Source: Methylomonas sp. MK1 (GTDB taxonomy: Bacteria > Pseudomonadota > Gammaproteobacteria > Methylococcales > Methylomonadaceae). From it: 64,000 nt of DNA. Each line of letters begins with the position of its first letter. Within the stretch, counting starts at the first letter, position 1. A program made the translations under genes and the position numbers. The notes under the pieces are model-generated. The model was given only the letters and a program-made list of their open reading frames with translations. It had not been told where the DNA came from and made no database searches. The stretch covers positions 930,001 to 994,000 of the forward strand of contig NZ_AQOV01000001.1 in assembly GCF_000365425.1 (NCBI RefSeq). Direction: 5' to 3'. Below are positions 1-9,292 of this stretch, piece by piece.

Positions 1-57
1 AGTCATAATAAATACTAGCTTTATCTTGATAGGCGCATTATTAAACCATTTAAACAT
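1..57 (-). CDS. Membrane sensor protein, N-terminus only (partial)
   Basis: An ATG at 57 on the minus strand opens a frame of 19 codons that leaves the window (MFKWFNNAPIKIKLVFIMT). The basic, amphipathic start running into a hydrophobic stretch is typical of HAMP-containing sensors, such as diguanylate cyclases or histidine kinases. A GGAGAG ribosome site lies about 8 bases upstream, and the gene begins 13 bases after the YfiR-like stop. In known YfiR systems the next gene is a GGDEF membrane protein controlled by YfiR. That identity is inferred from context, because no catalytic domain is inside the window. Confidence 0.6.
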   Translation of the reverse strand, partial: MFKWFNNAPIKIKLVFIMT

Positions 58-70
58 GCGATTATCTCTC

Positions 71-610
71 CTAATTATCGCCGACAATTTTCGCTAAGCG
101 CAGAAGGCTGGAACTAATCGTTAGCCCCGAACTTTTAACCATGGGAAGATTGATATGTAACTGTATTTTTCCATCGGTATTCACCATAGCCACCATGCCT
201 CCCGATCCAATAAAATCAGCTTCTTCACCTATCGTCAACACCGGGAACTGCCTGGTATCTAAAAAAACTTGCGACAAAACACTATTGGATAATTCGCTTA
301 AAAACAGAATATGACATTGACTTAAATTACGTAATTTATCCGAATTAATTATTTTAATCACTCTATCCCCAACCGCTTTACCGCTAATTGAATCGAAAGA
401 TTGCAATAATGCATTGTCCCCCACCAAACAAACCTGCAGGTTATTGCCGGAATTGGCAAACGCCTGCTCCGGCCATTGCGTAAAACGGGCAAAATTAAGC
501 GTCAACGCTGCCAATACCGTATATTGCTCAAGCGCCAACGGCGCCGCGCAAGACGCGCTTGAACTAAATAACATTAATGCCAACAGATAAATTTTTATTG
601 CGTTTTGCAT
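71..610 (-). CDS. YfiR-like (DUF4154) periplasmic protein
   Basis: This 179-residue protein has a signal peptide (about 1-22, ending ASCA) and the YfiR/DUF4154 pattern: an early Y-V-A-L-T-NFARFTQWP segment, then CLVGDN, CHILFLSE and LTIGE blocks. YfiR proteins sit in the periplasm and repress a partner membrane diguanylate cyclase, often in response to redox or envelope state. Two cysteines (CLVG and CHILF) could form the disulfide known in YfiR. It lies between a TonB receptor and the start of a membrane sensor, all on the minus strand, which suggests one signalling operon. The family call is firm; the ligand is unknown. Confidence 0.85.
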   Translation of the reverse strand: MQNAIKIYLLALMLFSSSASCAAPLALEQYTVLAALTLNFARFTQWPEQAFANSGNNLQVCLVGDNALLQSFDSISGKAVGDRVIKIINSDKLRNLSQCHILFLSELSNSVLSQVFLDTRQFPVLTIGEEADFIGSGGMVAMVNTDGKIQLHINLPMVKSSGLTISSSLLRLAKIVGDN

Positions 611-673
611 ATCCGTCGCAACAACAATCCAATTAAATAGAAAATATGCAAAATAGTCTACCTGCCAGCGGCG

Positions 674-2659
674 TTAGAAATTCCAACTGATTTTGCCGTA
701 CATACCCCGATCAATAAATGTCGGCAGTATCAAGTTTTCCTGTTGATACTCCAAGTGACTATTAGTTAATAAGTTTTGACCTACCAATGATATTTCCAGA
801 TCAGGTTCGGGACGCCAGGCCAAGCGCGCGTCCATAGTCACATAATCGGGTATGTAACTGTTGCCGGAAGCTGTTGCTGCGGCATTGTTGCCGACGTAGC
901 GAAACCAAACATCAAAGTCCAAATCCGGCCGTATATTCACCGCACTGCGTAAATTCATGCGCTGCTGCGGACTGATGCCCACCACCGCCATTGCGGTTTG
1001 CGGCACTTCGGTTTTAAGCACGCTGTAATTGGCGTCCCACCGCCACCAGTCCAGCATTTGCCAAACAGTCGAGACTTCGACACCATAAGTCTTGGCTTTT
1101 AAATTATTGCTAAACGGCAAAGGCTGGACCAAAACACCGCGAATAGGATCGAAATATACGGCGCCTTGGGAAGCGTCGCGCATGTGCGCGTAATCGTTGT
1201 AAAACGCCGTCACGTCCACAGATACGGATTTGATCATGGTGGTGCGATAGCCCACTTCATAGGCAATCACGTCTTCACTGCGCAAGTTTCTATTGCCTTG
1301 CAGGGCTAGTTCCACCGGGATAAAAAATGGCGACGACGGCGGCACAACCGCCGTCGTCAAGCGCATATTCGCTTCGCCGCGCGAAGGTGTGCGCACCGCT
1401 CTGGATACTCCGGCCCAAAGCCGATGATTCAGAGCCGGTGCCCACATCAGTCTGGCGGTGGGCTGGCCTTCAAAACCGGTGAAATCGTTATGTTCGAACT
1501 TGTTGCCCAAGGTCAGCCACAGCGTTTGGTCTATCAATTCCATCTCATCCTGGACGAATGCGCTGAATAACTGATTTTTCCGGTGGGCAGGAGACATGCT
1601 GAATATAGTGCTACTTTCAAGGCGATCCGAGGTTAGTTGGTAACCCAGCCCCCAAATCAATTCATGGCTATCAAACAAGCCGAAGCGATGCTGAAAATCC
1701 AAGTCAAACGTATCCCGCCCCTCGGACATCCACTCCTCATTGCGTCGATAGTAGTCGTAAAACAACTGTAGGGATATGTCGGACTGGGTGGAAAACGTGT
1801 GCTGCCAGCGCCCCATGATATTGCCGCCGTAAGCTTCGGCTTTATCACGGAAAGTTGTACTGTAGGGCGCTAAAATACTGGGCTTAGACAACACTTGATT
1901 GAGATGGCTGTGATAAAGATCGCCCTGAAATTTAAGTTCGTCCGCTGACGACAGCTGAGAATCTATGCGAAACCCACCCTGTACTTTGTCCCAATCGTCG
2001 CCGGCGCCGTGGCCTTGCGCATTGGTATTTTGATCGCGTTTAAACCCCTTCGCATAAACCCGGCCAGTGGTATCCTCGCCCAGTTTGCCGCCATAGCGAA
2101 ACGCACCAAACCCCTGCTCCTCAGTACCGCCGCCCGCCGCCACCAGACCGCCTTGTGTTTTCGAGCTGTGCTTGGTGATGATGTTGATCACGCCATTTAC
2201 CGCGTTCGCACCCCACAGCGTTGCACCAGGCCCTCTAATCACCTCAATCCGCTCGACATCCTCCATCATCACGTCCTGGTTTTCCCAATAGGTGCCGGAA
2301 AACATGCGGCTGTAGGTATTGCGACCATCGATCAATACCAGCAACTTGTTGGAGAAACGGGCATTAAAGCCCCGAGAACTGACCGCCCACTTATTCGAAT
2401 CGATACGCGCCACGTCAAGACCCGGAGCCATACGCAATGCTTCAGGAATGCTGGTTGCTCCAGTGCGTTTGATATCATCGTGAGTAATCACAAATACCGC
2501 CGCGGCAGAATCGTTTAAGGCTTGGGCTTTCTTGGAAACTGAAGTGACTTCAACATTCAGCAAATCTTCCACATTTAGCTCAAGTACGTCTTCGGATGCA
2601 GCCTGCAAGGCGCAGACATGACCAGTCAACAATAAAAATCCGGCAATATATTTTTTCAT
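674..2659 (-). CDS. TonB-dependent outer-membrane receptor
   Basis: This 661-residue protein has a signal peptide (about 1-20) and a plug domain with the standard blocks: PEALRMAPGLDV, SSRGFNARFSNKLLVLIDGR, VERIEVIRGPGATLWGANAVNGVINIITK. A beta-barrel follows, ending in the C-terminal aromatic residue of outer-membrane proteins (SWNF). It resembles the vitamin/siderophore receptor group, but no substrate can be read from the sequence. It precedes the YfiR-like gene on the same strand with a 63-base gap. TonB receptors beside YfiR and a GGDEF sensor are a recurring arrangement, so it may serve in signalling as well as uptake. Confidence 0.9.
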   Translation of the reverse strand: MKKYIAGFLLLTGHVCALQAASEDVLELNVEDLLNVEVTSVSKKAQALNDSAAAVFVITHDDIKRTGATSIPEALRMAPGLDVARIDSNKWAVSSRGFNARFSNKLLVLIDGRNTYSRMFSGTYWENQDVMMEDVERIEVIRGPGATLWGANAVNGVINIITKHSSKTQGGLVAAGGGTEEQGFGAFRYGGKLGEDTTGRVYAKGFKRDQNTNAQGHGAGDDWDKVQGGFRIDSQLSSADELKFQGDLYHSHLNQVLSKPSILAPYSTTFRDKAEAYGGNIMGRWQHTFSTQSDISLQLFYDYYRRNEEWMSEGRDTFDLDFQHRFGLFDSHELIWGLGYQLTSDRLESSTIFSMSPAHRKNQLFSAFVQDEMELIDQTLWLTLGNKFEHNDFTGFEGQPTARLMWAPALNHRLWAGVSRAVRTPSRGEANMRLTTAVVPPSSPFFIPVELALQGNRNLRSEDVIAYEVGYRTTMIKSVSVDVTAFYNDYAHMRDASQGAVYFDPIRGVLVQPLPFSNNLKAKTYGVEVSTVWQMLDWWRWDANYSVLKTEVPQTAMAVVGISPQQRMNLRSAVNIRPDLDFDVWFRYVGNNAAATASGNSYIPDYVTMDARLAWRPEPDLEISLVGQNLLTNSHLEYQQENLILPTFIDRGMYGKISWNF

Positions 2660-3050
2660 AGGGGTTTATCAGCAGCGATTTGAGTAATCCAATGTCTATT
2701 AACCTGTCATTCCGGACGGTTAGATTCCGATTCCGGTAAGTGGCTTTGACTATCAACCAGCCTTTAATCAATGGCGACGGAGGTTCTCACAGCTTGGGTA
2801 GGCGTATGGAACACAAAGAGAAGCCAATCCAATCTGAATTTTCGGGAACGGCAATATTTGCGGGCCGGGTTAAACATAAAAGTTAGTGTGAAATGACTGT
2901 TTCGAGATTCTTTTGAGTTGTGGGCAAGTCTAGTTCAATTATCGAATTCGGACAGATGATGTGTCAGGCGCGGGATGGAGGGACCCTGCTCGGCCAAGCC
3001 GGAAAAGTTGCGCCGACTCGGCCGGAGGGAAATGGTGTGGAATCGTTGGT
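2660..3050. other. Intergenic region, about 390 bases
   Basis: This stretch lies between the start of the TonB receptor gene and the end of the calcium-loop protein gene. It should hold the receptor's promoter on the minus strand. I see no convincing sigma-70 promoter, riboswitch core, tRNA or strong terminator in it. The short open frames here lack ribosome sites and recognisable protein character. Confidence 0.5.
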
Positions 3051-4118
3051 TCAAGCCAGGAAATTAAGTTGCTGCACGCTGCCGGCTTTACCTTGTTCGG
3101 TTAAATAGATGCCGCTACTGGCTATTTCTCCCAGCACTTGATTAGCCGTATCTTTCAATTGAAACGGCGTAGTTAAGTGCCCTAAGTAAATCGCGCCGAC
3201 ATTTTTATCGCCCAGCGCCAATAATTGCTGAGACCCGTCATCATGCCGTTGCCAAATTCGCAGTTGTTTGTAGATAGCATCGCCGGCATCGATAAATTGA
3301 TTGTTATCGTCGTCATAAGCCGCTAAATCCGCAAAGCCGTTGCCGCTGCGCGGACCGAACAATTCAGAACCGTCGTTAATCAGGCCATCCTGGTTTTTGT
3401 CCAATGCCAACATACCGCTGCCGGCTTTCAAGCCGGCAATTTGATCCAAACGACCATCGGCATCGATATCGAATTGAAATCGGCTACTGCTCAGTTCCGC
3501 GGCTGTGCCGTCGAAATTGATGACCAATGGATCGGTTTTCACCGCATCGCCTGCGCGGATACTCAGATTGGATTCGGTGTAAAAGCTGCGGCTCATGGAC
3601 AAGGACACCGAAAAACTCAGCGTTTGTCCATCCTTGGTGGTAATACTGCCTTCGGCGCTAAAACGGGTCGTTTCGCTTTCGAAATAAGACTCGGACTTTT
3701 GATATACCAGCCCGTAGCCTTCCCGCTCCGGTGCAGAGTCGGCCGGTGCTTGCTGCGGCGCCTGAATAGTCACTGGATCGGCTTGCGCTTTTAGTTGATC
3801 CGGTGCGAATAATTCAAAATCCCGGCCGGTAATCTCCTTGACCATGCGTCGAATGATTTGCAGCAACAGATTATCTTTGGAATTAAGTGATGTAACGGTA
3901 TCCAGGGTTTGCGCTGCGGTTGCAGAAGTTTGCGCTGACTTGCTGAGATCGAGGGTATCTTGAATGGTGTCGTGTGCCGTTTCGGGACGGTGCTTTCGTA
4001 CTTTATCGGGGTTATCTTCCGGCTTATCGATCCAGACTCGCAGCGATTCGCTGCGTTTGCTAATCTGTTGCGCTTGATATTGGCTTTGCAGGTGGACGGC
4101 GGAATTCTGGATAATCAT
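3051..4118 (-). CDS. EF-hand-like calcium-loop protein of unknown function
   Basis: The chosen ATG (4118) gives 355 residues, has a GGGG tract about 6 bases upstream, and avoids overlap with cyaA. A longer frame reaches 4268 but runs into the cyaA 3' end. There is no signal peptide. The N-terminal half is polar and Gln/Thr/Ala rich. The C-terminal half has Asp-rich loops at about 217-225 (DIDADGRLD), 240-251 (DKNQDGLINDGS) and 269-280 (DDDNNQFIDAGD), which resemble EF-hand or dockerin-type calcium sites. Similar proteins are often surface-associated or exported without a Sec signal. The function is unknown. Confidence 0.7.
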   Translation of the reverse strand: MIIQNSAVHLQSQYQAQQISKRSESLRVWIDKPEDNPDKVRKHRPETAHDTIQDTLDLSKSAQTSATAAQTLDTVTSLNSKDNLLLQIIRRMVKEITGRDFELFAPDQLKAQADPVTIQAPQQAPADSAPEREGYGLVYQKSESYFESETTRFSAEGSITTKDGQTLSFSVSLSMSRSFYTESNLSIRAGDAVKTDPLVINFDGTAAELSSSRFQFDIDADGRLDQIAGLKAGSGMLALDKNQDGLINDGSELFGPRSGNGFADLAAYDDDNNQFIDAGDAIYKQLRIWQRHDDGSQQLLALGDKNVGAIYLGHLTTPFQLKDTANQVLGEIASSGIYLTEQGKAGSVQQLNFLA

Positions 4119-4174
4119 GGCAACCCCCATAGCTCGATTGATTTGAGCTGAATAGCGGCTGACGGCCTGAAATA

Positions 4175-6973
4175 TTAAATATTTAGTTTGTCTTCTATTT
4201 TTTGTTTGTAGTTTAGGAAATGGGCGGCCTGTAACTGCTCGTTTCGGTCTGTGCCCAACAGACGACAAGGCACATCTATTTCAGTGATGTGAAACGGATA
4301 GTCGTCGTGGTTTTTCCGATAGCCCAGTATGTGGGCGCGGATCGGTTTGAAGCTGTCGGCGTTGGCAACGGAAAACTTTTGTTCGTTACAGTAAATCGCA
4401 ATAGCACCGCCCTCCTCGGTCGCTATCCGGACTCTCAGATCCATCACACTGGCGCCAAGTTTGACCGGCACAGCGTGACAAGACAGCACCCCCGCTGAAT
4501 TACGCTGGATTTCATAAAATTTGACACTTAAGCCATCCGGCAATTGCGCGCGCGCCAGCAAGGTTCCCAAAAACACCGAATAGTGGGTGACGACATGTTC
4601 CGGGTTGGCATTGCTATGCTGATGGACAAACAGCGCGCCTTTTTCGTCAAGCACGTAAACACCAACGTGTTTGCTGGTAGCATGATAAAAAACCTGAATC
4701 ACATCAGCCAAATTCTGCGTATATAAAGACGGAATATAGGTTTGATCCAGTACGTAGGCATCAAAAAATACTGCGGAAAATTGCGGATTCGGTTTGGCTA
4801 ATTCATGTAACAGTTGGTTTTGGGTGTCCAGCCGATAATAACCCAGGCTGCCGTTTCTAAGTTGGAACAAGCCATAACCGGTCTCAGCTGCCACGATATA
4901 GCGCTGCAAGCCGTCCCGACCGGAGGCAAAAAACTTTAGCAAATTGCCGAACAAGGCTTCGATACGCAAGATGATGCTTTTGCCGCGCACCGGGTTGTAA
5001 CATAGAACTTGGAGTCTATCGGCCGACAACGGCGTGGCGCTGTTGTTAAACACATCGACGAGGCAGTTAAAAACCCCCTCTATGCCTATATAGCGCTGCA
5101 AACTGGCCTCACCCCAATTGGATACGGATAAGCGCTGGATGCTCTGGATGAAACACTGGCGGCTGTCACCGTAACTTAAAGGGTCCGAGCGTTCGCTCAT
5201 CACTAATTGTTGATTGTTCGCGTCGATAGCCAAACTTTCGCCGAGATTTATCAGTAACAACGACGACGCGACGCGATTCGGCTCGCCGTAAACCTCCAGA
5301 TCGTTCTCCCTGCCGGGCAAATAGCGGCTTAGAAACGCATTCAACTCATTAAATAGTTGATATAAATCATTACTGGCTATTTTAAGACTGGAGGTAACCA
5401 GTTGCAGATTGAGCGATTTTTTATATAAGCCGTTTACCACCGCCCAGCATAAAACTTCGAGTAAGCTATCGCCGGATTTAATAGCGCTTTCCGGGGAGGC
5501 TTTTTGCGACGCAATTCTGTCGTCATATAGACACCAGCGCGTTGGCACATCATCAGCAAGGACTTCGACAACCACCAAAAGATCAGGTTTGGCATGGACA
5601 GTGGTTCGGGTGGTTAGCACTTCGATTTTGTCTGGGCGTAAATCCAGGGTTGCCCGCAATTTCCGGCCGATCAATTTCAAGTCTCGGTTTTCGCGCTGCG
5701 CCTGATCCAATGGCAAACCGGAAAACTTTAAAATCATCCGCAGGCACTGTTGCAGTTGATCGCGAATCACCACATGCTCAATGCTGGCTTTCTTGATATC
5801 CCAAAATTTTTGACTGGCCAAATTGTCCAACAAATCGTCCGGCCATTCCCATTGGTTTGCCACGCTGTGCAGATAATCTTCACGTTGCAGACGTACCCTG
5901 TTCTCCGTGAGATTTTCGGACGCGGCCATGATTTTCATGTAAAAACATTCCCGAATCAGATTCAACCGGCGTTTGGACTGTGCCTGGCGCAGATAGGCAT
6001 CCACTTTGCGGTACATCAGCAAGTATGGATCCAGGCTTTCGACACTGAAATCGCCTTGATACACCGCCTGTTTTAATGTCAGGCACAGCCACTGCGGTTC
6101 GGGAAATTCACTGGCGTAACTTTCCATCAGCAGCAGCTTCAACAAGGACTTATGCGGGGACGTCAAAGATTTGTATATATGCCAAAGCGTAGCGCTGACG
6201 AATTCCGCCATCGGCATATCTTCTAGGCCACCGAAATCGACAACGTCGGTTTCCGAAATAAACCGGTTCTCCAGCAAATGCGCAACATATTGCTTATAGT
6301 ATTTTTCCTGTTGCGGCGGCACCAACCACCAGACCGGTACCCGCCCGGCGATGTAAATCGAGGTGCGGTAAAACTCTTCCAACAGCAGATAATGTTGGGT
6401 TTCGCCGCTACTCTCTTTAGAGATCGGCGTATTTTCGCCGCGCAAAAACTGCGTGGCATCTACCAGAAAAAAATGCGTCTCGATTTTTAAGGTCGCCGCC
6501 CATTTTTCCACTTCCTGAGCTTTTTGCCGCAATTCGTTTAATTCGTCGGCTGCCAAAGTGGATGAATGGCAAAGCCAAATATCAATATCGCTGTTTTTCG
6601 AAAACGCCATACTACCGACGCTACCCATTAAAAAAATAGCCTGGATAGGATAGTGTCTTAAGGCTTTGCGCTTGTAGACAAAGCCTTTGGAAAACTGCTT
6701 GGCAACATCGGTAGCCTGCTTGTTGGGCGTGTAATCGGGAATACCGGCCGGGCCTTCCAGCGACACGAAACCGGGCAACAAGGGATGGTTTTGATGAAAC
6801 AGTAAAGGCAGCAGCTTCAAGAAATCCTGCTGGCGCGGCTGTAGAAAACTTTGCACATGTTGCAAACGCAACTGATTGAAGTGCTTGAATCGTTGGGCAA
6901 CCGCATATAGATCTTTTTTGCTGATCTCTTCGCCCGGCGCGCCTAAATGGATGGGTAGGAATCGATTGGTCAA
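4175..6973 (-). CDS. cyaA: Class I adenylate cyclase
   Basis: CyaA makes cAMP from ATP in the cytoplasm. The 932-residue protein has the nucleotidyltransferase signature FLMGSVGSMAFSKNSDIDIW at about 116-135, with the two catalytic Asp residues in DIDIW, and the long regulatory C-terminus of enterobacterial-type class I cyclases. The only sensible start is a TTG at 6973, since there is no other start until the catalytic motif. E. coli cyaA also starts with UUG, which keeps expression low. The histidine phosphatase gene lies 42 bases upstream on the same strand. cAMP often controls type IV pili, which may connect this gene with the GTPase operon upstream. Confidence 0.93.
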   Translation of the reverse strand: MTNRFLPIHLGAPGEEISKKDLYAVAQRFKHFNQLRLQHVQSFLQPRQQDFLKLLPLLFHQNHPLLPGFVSLEGPAGIPDYTPNKQATDVAKQFSKGFVYKRKALRHYPIQAIFLMGSVGSMAFSKNSDIDIWLCHSSTLAADELNELRQKAQEVEKWAATLKIETHFFLVDATQFLRGENTPISKESSGETQHYLLLEEFYRTSIYIAGRVPVWWLVPPQQEKYYKQYVAHLLENRFISETDVVDFGGLEDMPMAEFVSATLWHIYKSLTSPHKSLLKLLLMESYASEFPEPQWLCLTLKQAVYQGDFSVESLDPYLLMYRKVDAYLRQAQSKRRLNLIRECFYMKIMAASENLTENRVRLQREDYLHSVANQWEWPDDLLDNLASQKFWDIKKASIEHVVIRDQLQQCLRMILKFSGLPLDQAQRENRDLKLIGRKLRATLDLRPDKIEVLTTRTTVHAKPDLLVVVEVLADDVPTRWCLYDDRIASQKASPESAIKSGDSLLEVLCWAVVNGLYKKSLNLQLVTSSLKIASNDLYQLFNELNAFLSRYLPGRENDLEVYGEPNRVASSLLLINLGESLAIDANNQQLVMSERSDPLSYGDSRQCFIQSIQRLSVSNWGEASLQRYIGIEGVFNCLVDVFNNSATPLSADRLQVLCYNPVRGKSIILRIEALFGNLLKFFASGRDGLQRYIVAAETGYGLFQLRNGSLGYYRLDTQNQLLHELAKPNPQFSAVFFDAYVLDQTYIPSLYTQNLADVIQVFYHATSKHVGVYVLDEKGALFVHQHSNANPEHVVTHYSVFLGTLLARAQLPDGLSVKFYEIQRNSAGVLSCHAVPVKLGASVMDLRVRIATEEGGAIAIYCNEQKFSVANADSFKPIRAHILGYRKNHDDYPFHITEIDVPCRLLGTDRNEQLQAAHFLNYKQKIEDKLNI

Positions 6974-7015
6974 AATTGCCGCGCCTAAATCAAGTGTGAG
7001 GCCAGTATAGAAGAA

Positions 7016-7615
7016 TCAACCCGGCTTGTGAAAATTAAGCTGGACGAAGCGCCCCTTACCGTCATCGAAGCTGGTAAAACGGGTTAAACAGGCGTGCGGC
7101 AAATCGATATGAAAACTTTGGGTAACCGGCAGATTGAAGGCTTCCGCGAATATTGCTCTGATCACACCAGCATGGGTAACCACCAGCACTCGCCGCCCGG
7201 CCTGGCCGGTCAATAAATTTTCCCAGCCCTGCCGCACGCGGGCGGCGAATGTTTGATAGCTTTCGGCATTGGGCGGGGTGAAATTCACAGGGTCTTTATA
7301 AAATTCCGCAAGTGCGTCGGGCCAGCGACTGGAAATTTGCTCGGCGGTTTGGCCTTCCCAAGCGCCGAAATCAATTTCACGCCATGCCGGTTCGATCACC
7401 AAGTCCAGTTGCTGTTGTTCACACCAGGCGGCGGCAAAGGAACGGCAACGGCGCAACGGCGAACTGATCACCGCGTCCCACTGCCCTTCCCCGCATTGGC
7501 TATACATCTGCCGCCAACCGCGTTCGGTAAGCGGATCGTCTGTGACTCCGCGATAACACGAACCGCCTCGGGCTTCGCCGTGCCGCAGAAAATCGATTAT
7601 GGTTGACTGATGCAT
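7016..7615 (-). CDS. Histidine phosphatase family protein (alpha-ribazole phosphatase-like)
   Basis: This 199-residue enzyme has the RHGE phosphohistidine motif near residue 11, a second conserved Arg in SSPLRRCRSFA, and the catalytic His in VVTHAGVIRA. This branch-2 layout fits CobC-type alpha-ribazole-5'-phosphate phosphatases of cobalamin synthesis, but related enzymes act on other phosphoesters. No cobalamin genes are near. It starts 10 bases after the PhnD-like gene, so it may be co-transcribed with the GTPase/roadblock operon. Substrate assignment is tentative. Confidence 0.8.
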   Translation of the reverse strand: MHQSTIIDFLRHGEARGGSCYRGVTDDPLTERGWRQMYSQCGEGQWDAVISSPLRRCRSFAAAWCEQQQLDLVIEPAWREIDFGAWEGQTAEQISSRWPDALAEFYKDPVNFTPPNAESYQTFAARVRQGWENLLTGQAGRRVLVVTHAGVIRAIFAEAFNLPVTQSFHIDLPHACLTRFTSFDDGKGRFVQLNFHKPG

Positions 7616-7625
7616 TAGGATGAAA

Positions 7626-8372
7626 TCAAGTGTTCAAGGTGTCCATCAAATCGATCATGAACTCCATTTCTTCGTCCTCGATTTTTTGCCATGCAGTGAA
7701 ACCAAGAGCATTCAGCACACCGTTACCTTTTTCATCCTTATCCATCTCCAGTAGTATTTTTTGGAAGTCGTCGCGACGACTCTGCAATCTCGGACCTATC
7801 ATCAGAGAATGGTAGATGACGCTAATTTGACTGCGCACCAATATGCGCAGCTGTTTTTTGATCATACCGGACAGGTTGTCGTATGCCTCAGCGAGAATAA
7901 TGCCGACATCCGCCTCGCCTTTCAGCAGATGTTTTGCCACCAACACATGATTGTCCGATAACAGCGGGATGATATTGCCGGCATGCAAATCAGCGGGCTC
8001 CAACATGATCATCCCCATCAGGCGCACATCCGGATCGTCGGTGAATGCCACACGCGTATTCGGCTTTAAATCCGCCACGTCGTTGATATTGCTATCGGCG
8101 TTAACAGCAATGATCGCTTCGTCGGCTTCACCCTGGGCGCGCACCAATGGCAAAAAACCTTTCTCTCTGACCAGCATGGCCGCATCGAAGGGATTGGCGT
8201 AAATCAAATCGATCTTATCCTCGGCTATGGCTTGGTGTAGATCGTGATAATGATTGTACATTTCCAAATGGATGGCTTCGGCGCTCTGTTTTTGCAACCA
8301 AGTGTTGAAGATATACCAACCCGACAGGCGGTCTGGGGCAAAATCCGGGCTAACTGTAAACATGTAAGACAT
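7626..8372 (-). CDS. PhnD-like substrate-binding-fold protein, cytoplasmic
   Basis: I chose the ATG at 8372, which has a GGGGAG ribosome site 5-6 bases upstream. A TTG 12 bases earlier is less likely. The 248-residue product resembles the phosphonate/PhnD type of periplasmic binding fold: IDLIYANPFDAAMLV, LKPNTRVAF, KGEADVGII. It has no signal peptide, lipobox or ABC-transporter neighbours. It is therefore probably a cytoplasmic sensor or partner using the binding fold, not a transport component. It overlaps the PAS gene region closely and belongs to the GTPase/roadblock operon. The ligand is unknown. Confidence 0.75.
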   Translation of the reverse strand: MSYMFTVSPDFAPDRLSGWYIFNTWLQKQSAEAIHLEMYNHYHDLHQAIAEDKIDLIYANPFDAAMLVREKGFLPLVRAQGEADEAIIAVNADSNINDVADLKPNTRVAFTDDPDVRLMGMIMLEPADLHAGNIIPLLSDNHVLVAKHLLKGEADVGIILAEAYDNLSGMIKKQLRILVRSQISVIYHSLMIGPRLQSRRDDFQKILLEMDKDEKGNGVLNALGFTAWQKIEDEEMEFMIDLMDTLNT

Positions 8373-8384
8373 GAGGCTCCCCAA

Positions 8385-8861
8385 TTAAATAAGTGTCGGA
8401 TACAGTGCGATGCATTCATCGACTTTGCTGCGCGAGGGTTTGCGGCGCACCGAGGTATAGCCAACCACCTTACCAGCGCGCACATTGGGAATGACCGTCG
8501 CTTTTACCCAATAATAACCGCCATCCTTGCGTAAGTTTTTCACAAAGCCTTGCCATTTTTCACCACGTAGTACCGTATCCCATAAGTCTTTAAACGCGGC
8601 GGCCGGCATATCCGGATGCCTGAGAATACAATGCGGCGCGCCGAGTAACTCCGCTTCGGTATAGCCCGACATTTCCACAAATGCGCGATTGACGTGGCTG
8701 ATGATGCCATCCGGCGTGGTGGTGGAAACAATCAACTTGCCATCGGGATACGGCGTTTCAAGCTCGGTGTACAGCACTTTTCTGGATTTGCCATCGCAAT
8801 AGGTAAGCGTTGCTTCCTGGTACTCGCCAACGATGTCTTCGGGTTTCATATCAACGATCAT
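8385..8861 (-). CDS. PAS domain protein, Aer-like
   Basis: The 158-residue protein is essentially one PAS domain (about 40-145). Motifs GIISHVNRAFVEMSGYTE, LRHPDMP and RKDGGYYWVKATV match the PAS domain of the aerotaxis receptor Aer and similar chemoreceptors, which bind FAD or heme and read redox state or oxygen. There is no membrane segment, HAMP, kinase or methyl-accepting domain, so it must pass its signal to a partner. GGAGT stands about 6 bases before the ATG. It is followed after 12 bases by the PhnD-like gene and preceded by a roadblock gene. Cofactor binding is inferred from the subfamily. Confidence 0.85.
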   Translation of the reverse strand: MIVDMKPEDIVGEYQEATLTYCDGKSRKVLYTELETPYPDGKLIVSTTTPDGIISHVNRAFVEMSGYTEAELLGAPHCILRHPDMPAAAFKDLWDTVLRGEKWQGFVKNLRKDGGYYWVKATVIPNVRAGKVVGYTSVRRKPSRSKVDECIALYPTLI

Positions 8862-8888
8862 GATTTACTCCGGGTTGCCGGTTAGGGT

Positions 8889-9251
8889 TTACAGCATTTC
8901 GGAAATACTCTCCGCCGCACGCTTCACGTCAAGGAAGATTAGTCCGAGTTTGGCGTTGGGCTTGGCGAGTACCGTGAGTACGGCTTCGTTGCCGGCATAG
9001 GTCATTAACACATAGCCCCTGGCACCTTTGATCAGCACCTGCTCCAAATTGCCGCGATTTAATTCTTGAGCGGTCCTATCGCCCAAGGACAACATCGCCG
9101 CACTCATAGCGCCCACCCGATCTTCGTCCATACCGGCTGGCAATACCGACGCCATCATCAAACCGTCGGTGGAAATCACACCGGAGGCTTCTATATCCGC
9201 CGAAGTACCGTTCAGCTCGGTTAAAACCGACGTCAGCATGTCTGCTTTCAT
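8889..9251 (-). CDS. Roadblock/LC7 domain protein, MglB-like
   Basis: This 120-residue protein is a single Roadblock/LC7 domain: ASGVISTDGLMMASVLP near the start, MSAAMLSLGDRTAQEL in the middle, and a VLTVLAKPNAKLGLIFLDV strand near the end. Roadblock proteins of the MglB type form dimers that bind a Ras-like GTPase and often act as its GTPase-activating protein. The GTPase gene is two genes upstream in the same operon. The gene lies 41 bases after the 218-residue gene and 27 bases before the PAS gene. Partnership with the local GTPase is inferred from context. Confidence 0.88.
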   Translation of the reverse strand: MKADMLTSVLTELNGTSADIEASGVISTDGLMMASVLPAGMDEDRVGAMSAAMLSLGDRTAQELNRGNLEQVLIKGARGYVLMTYAGNEAVLTVLAKPNAKLGLIFLDVKRAAESISEML

Positions 9252-9292
9252 AATCTAATTCCTCTTAACTAATGGGTGATGTGGCGATGCGT

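Noticed and set aside
2009-2518. Long plus-strand open frame (169 codons) inside the TonB receptor gene
   Set aside because: It is antisense to a clear receptor gene, has no ribosome site or recognisable motif, and reflects third-position bias.
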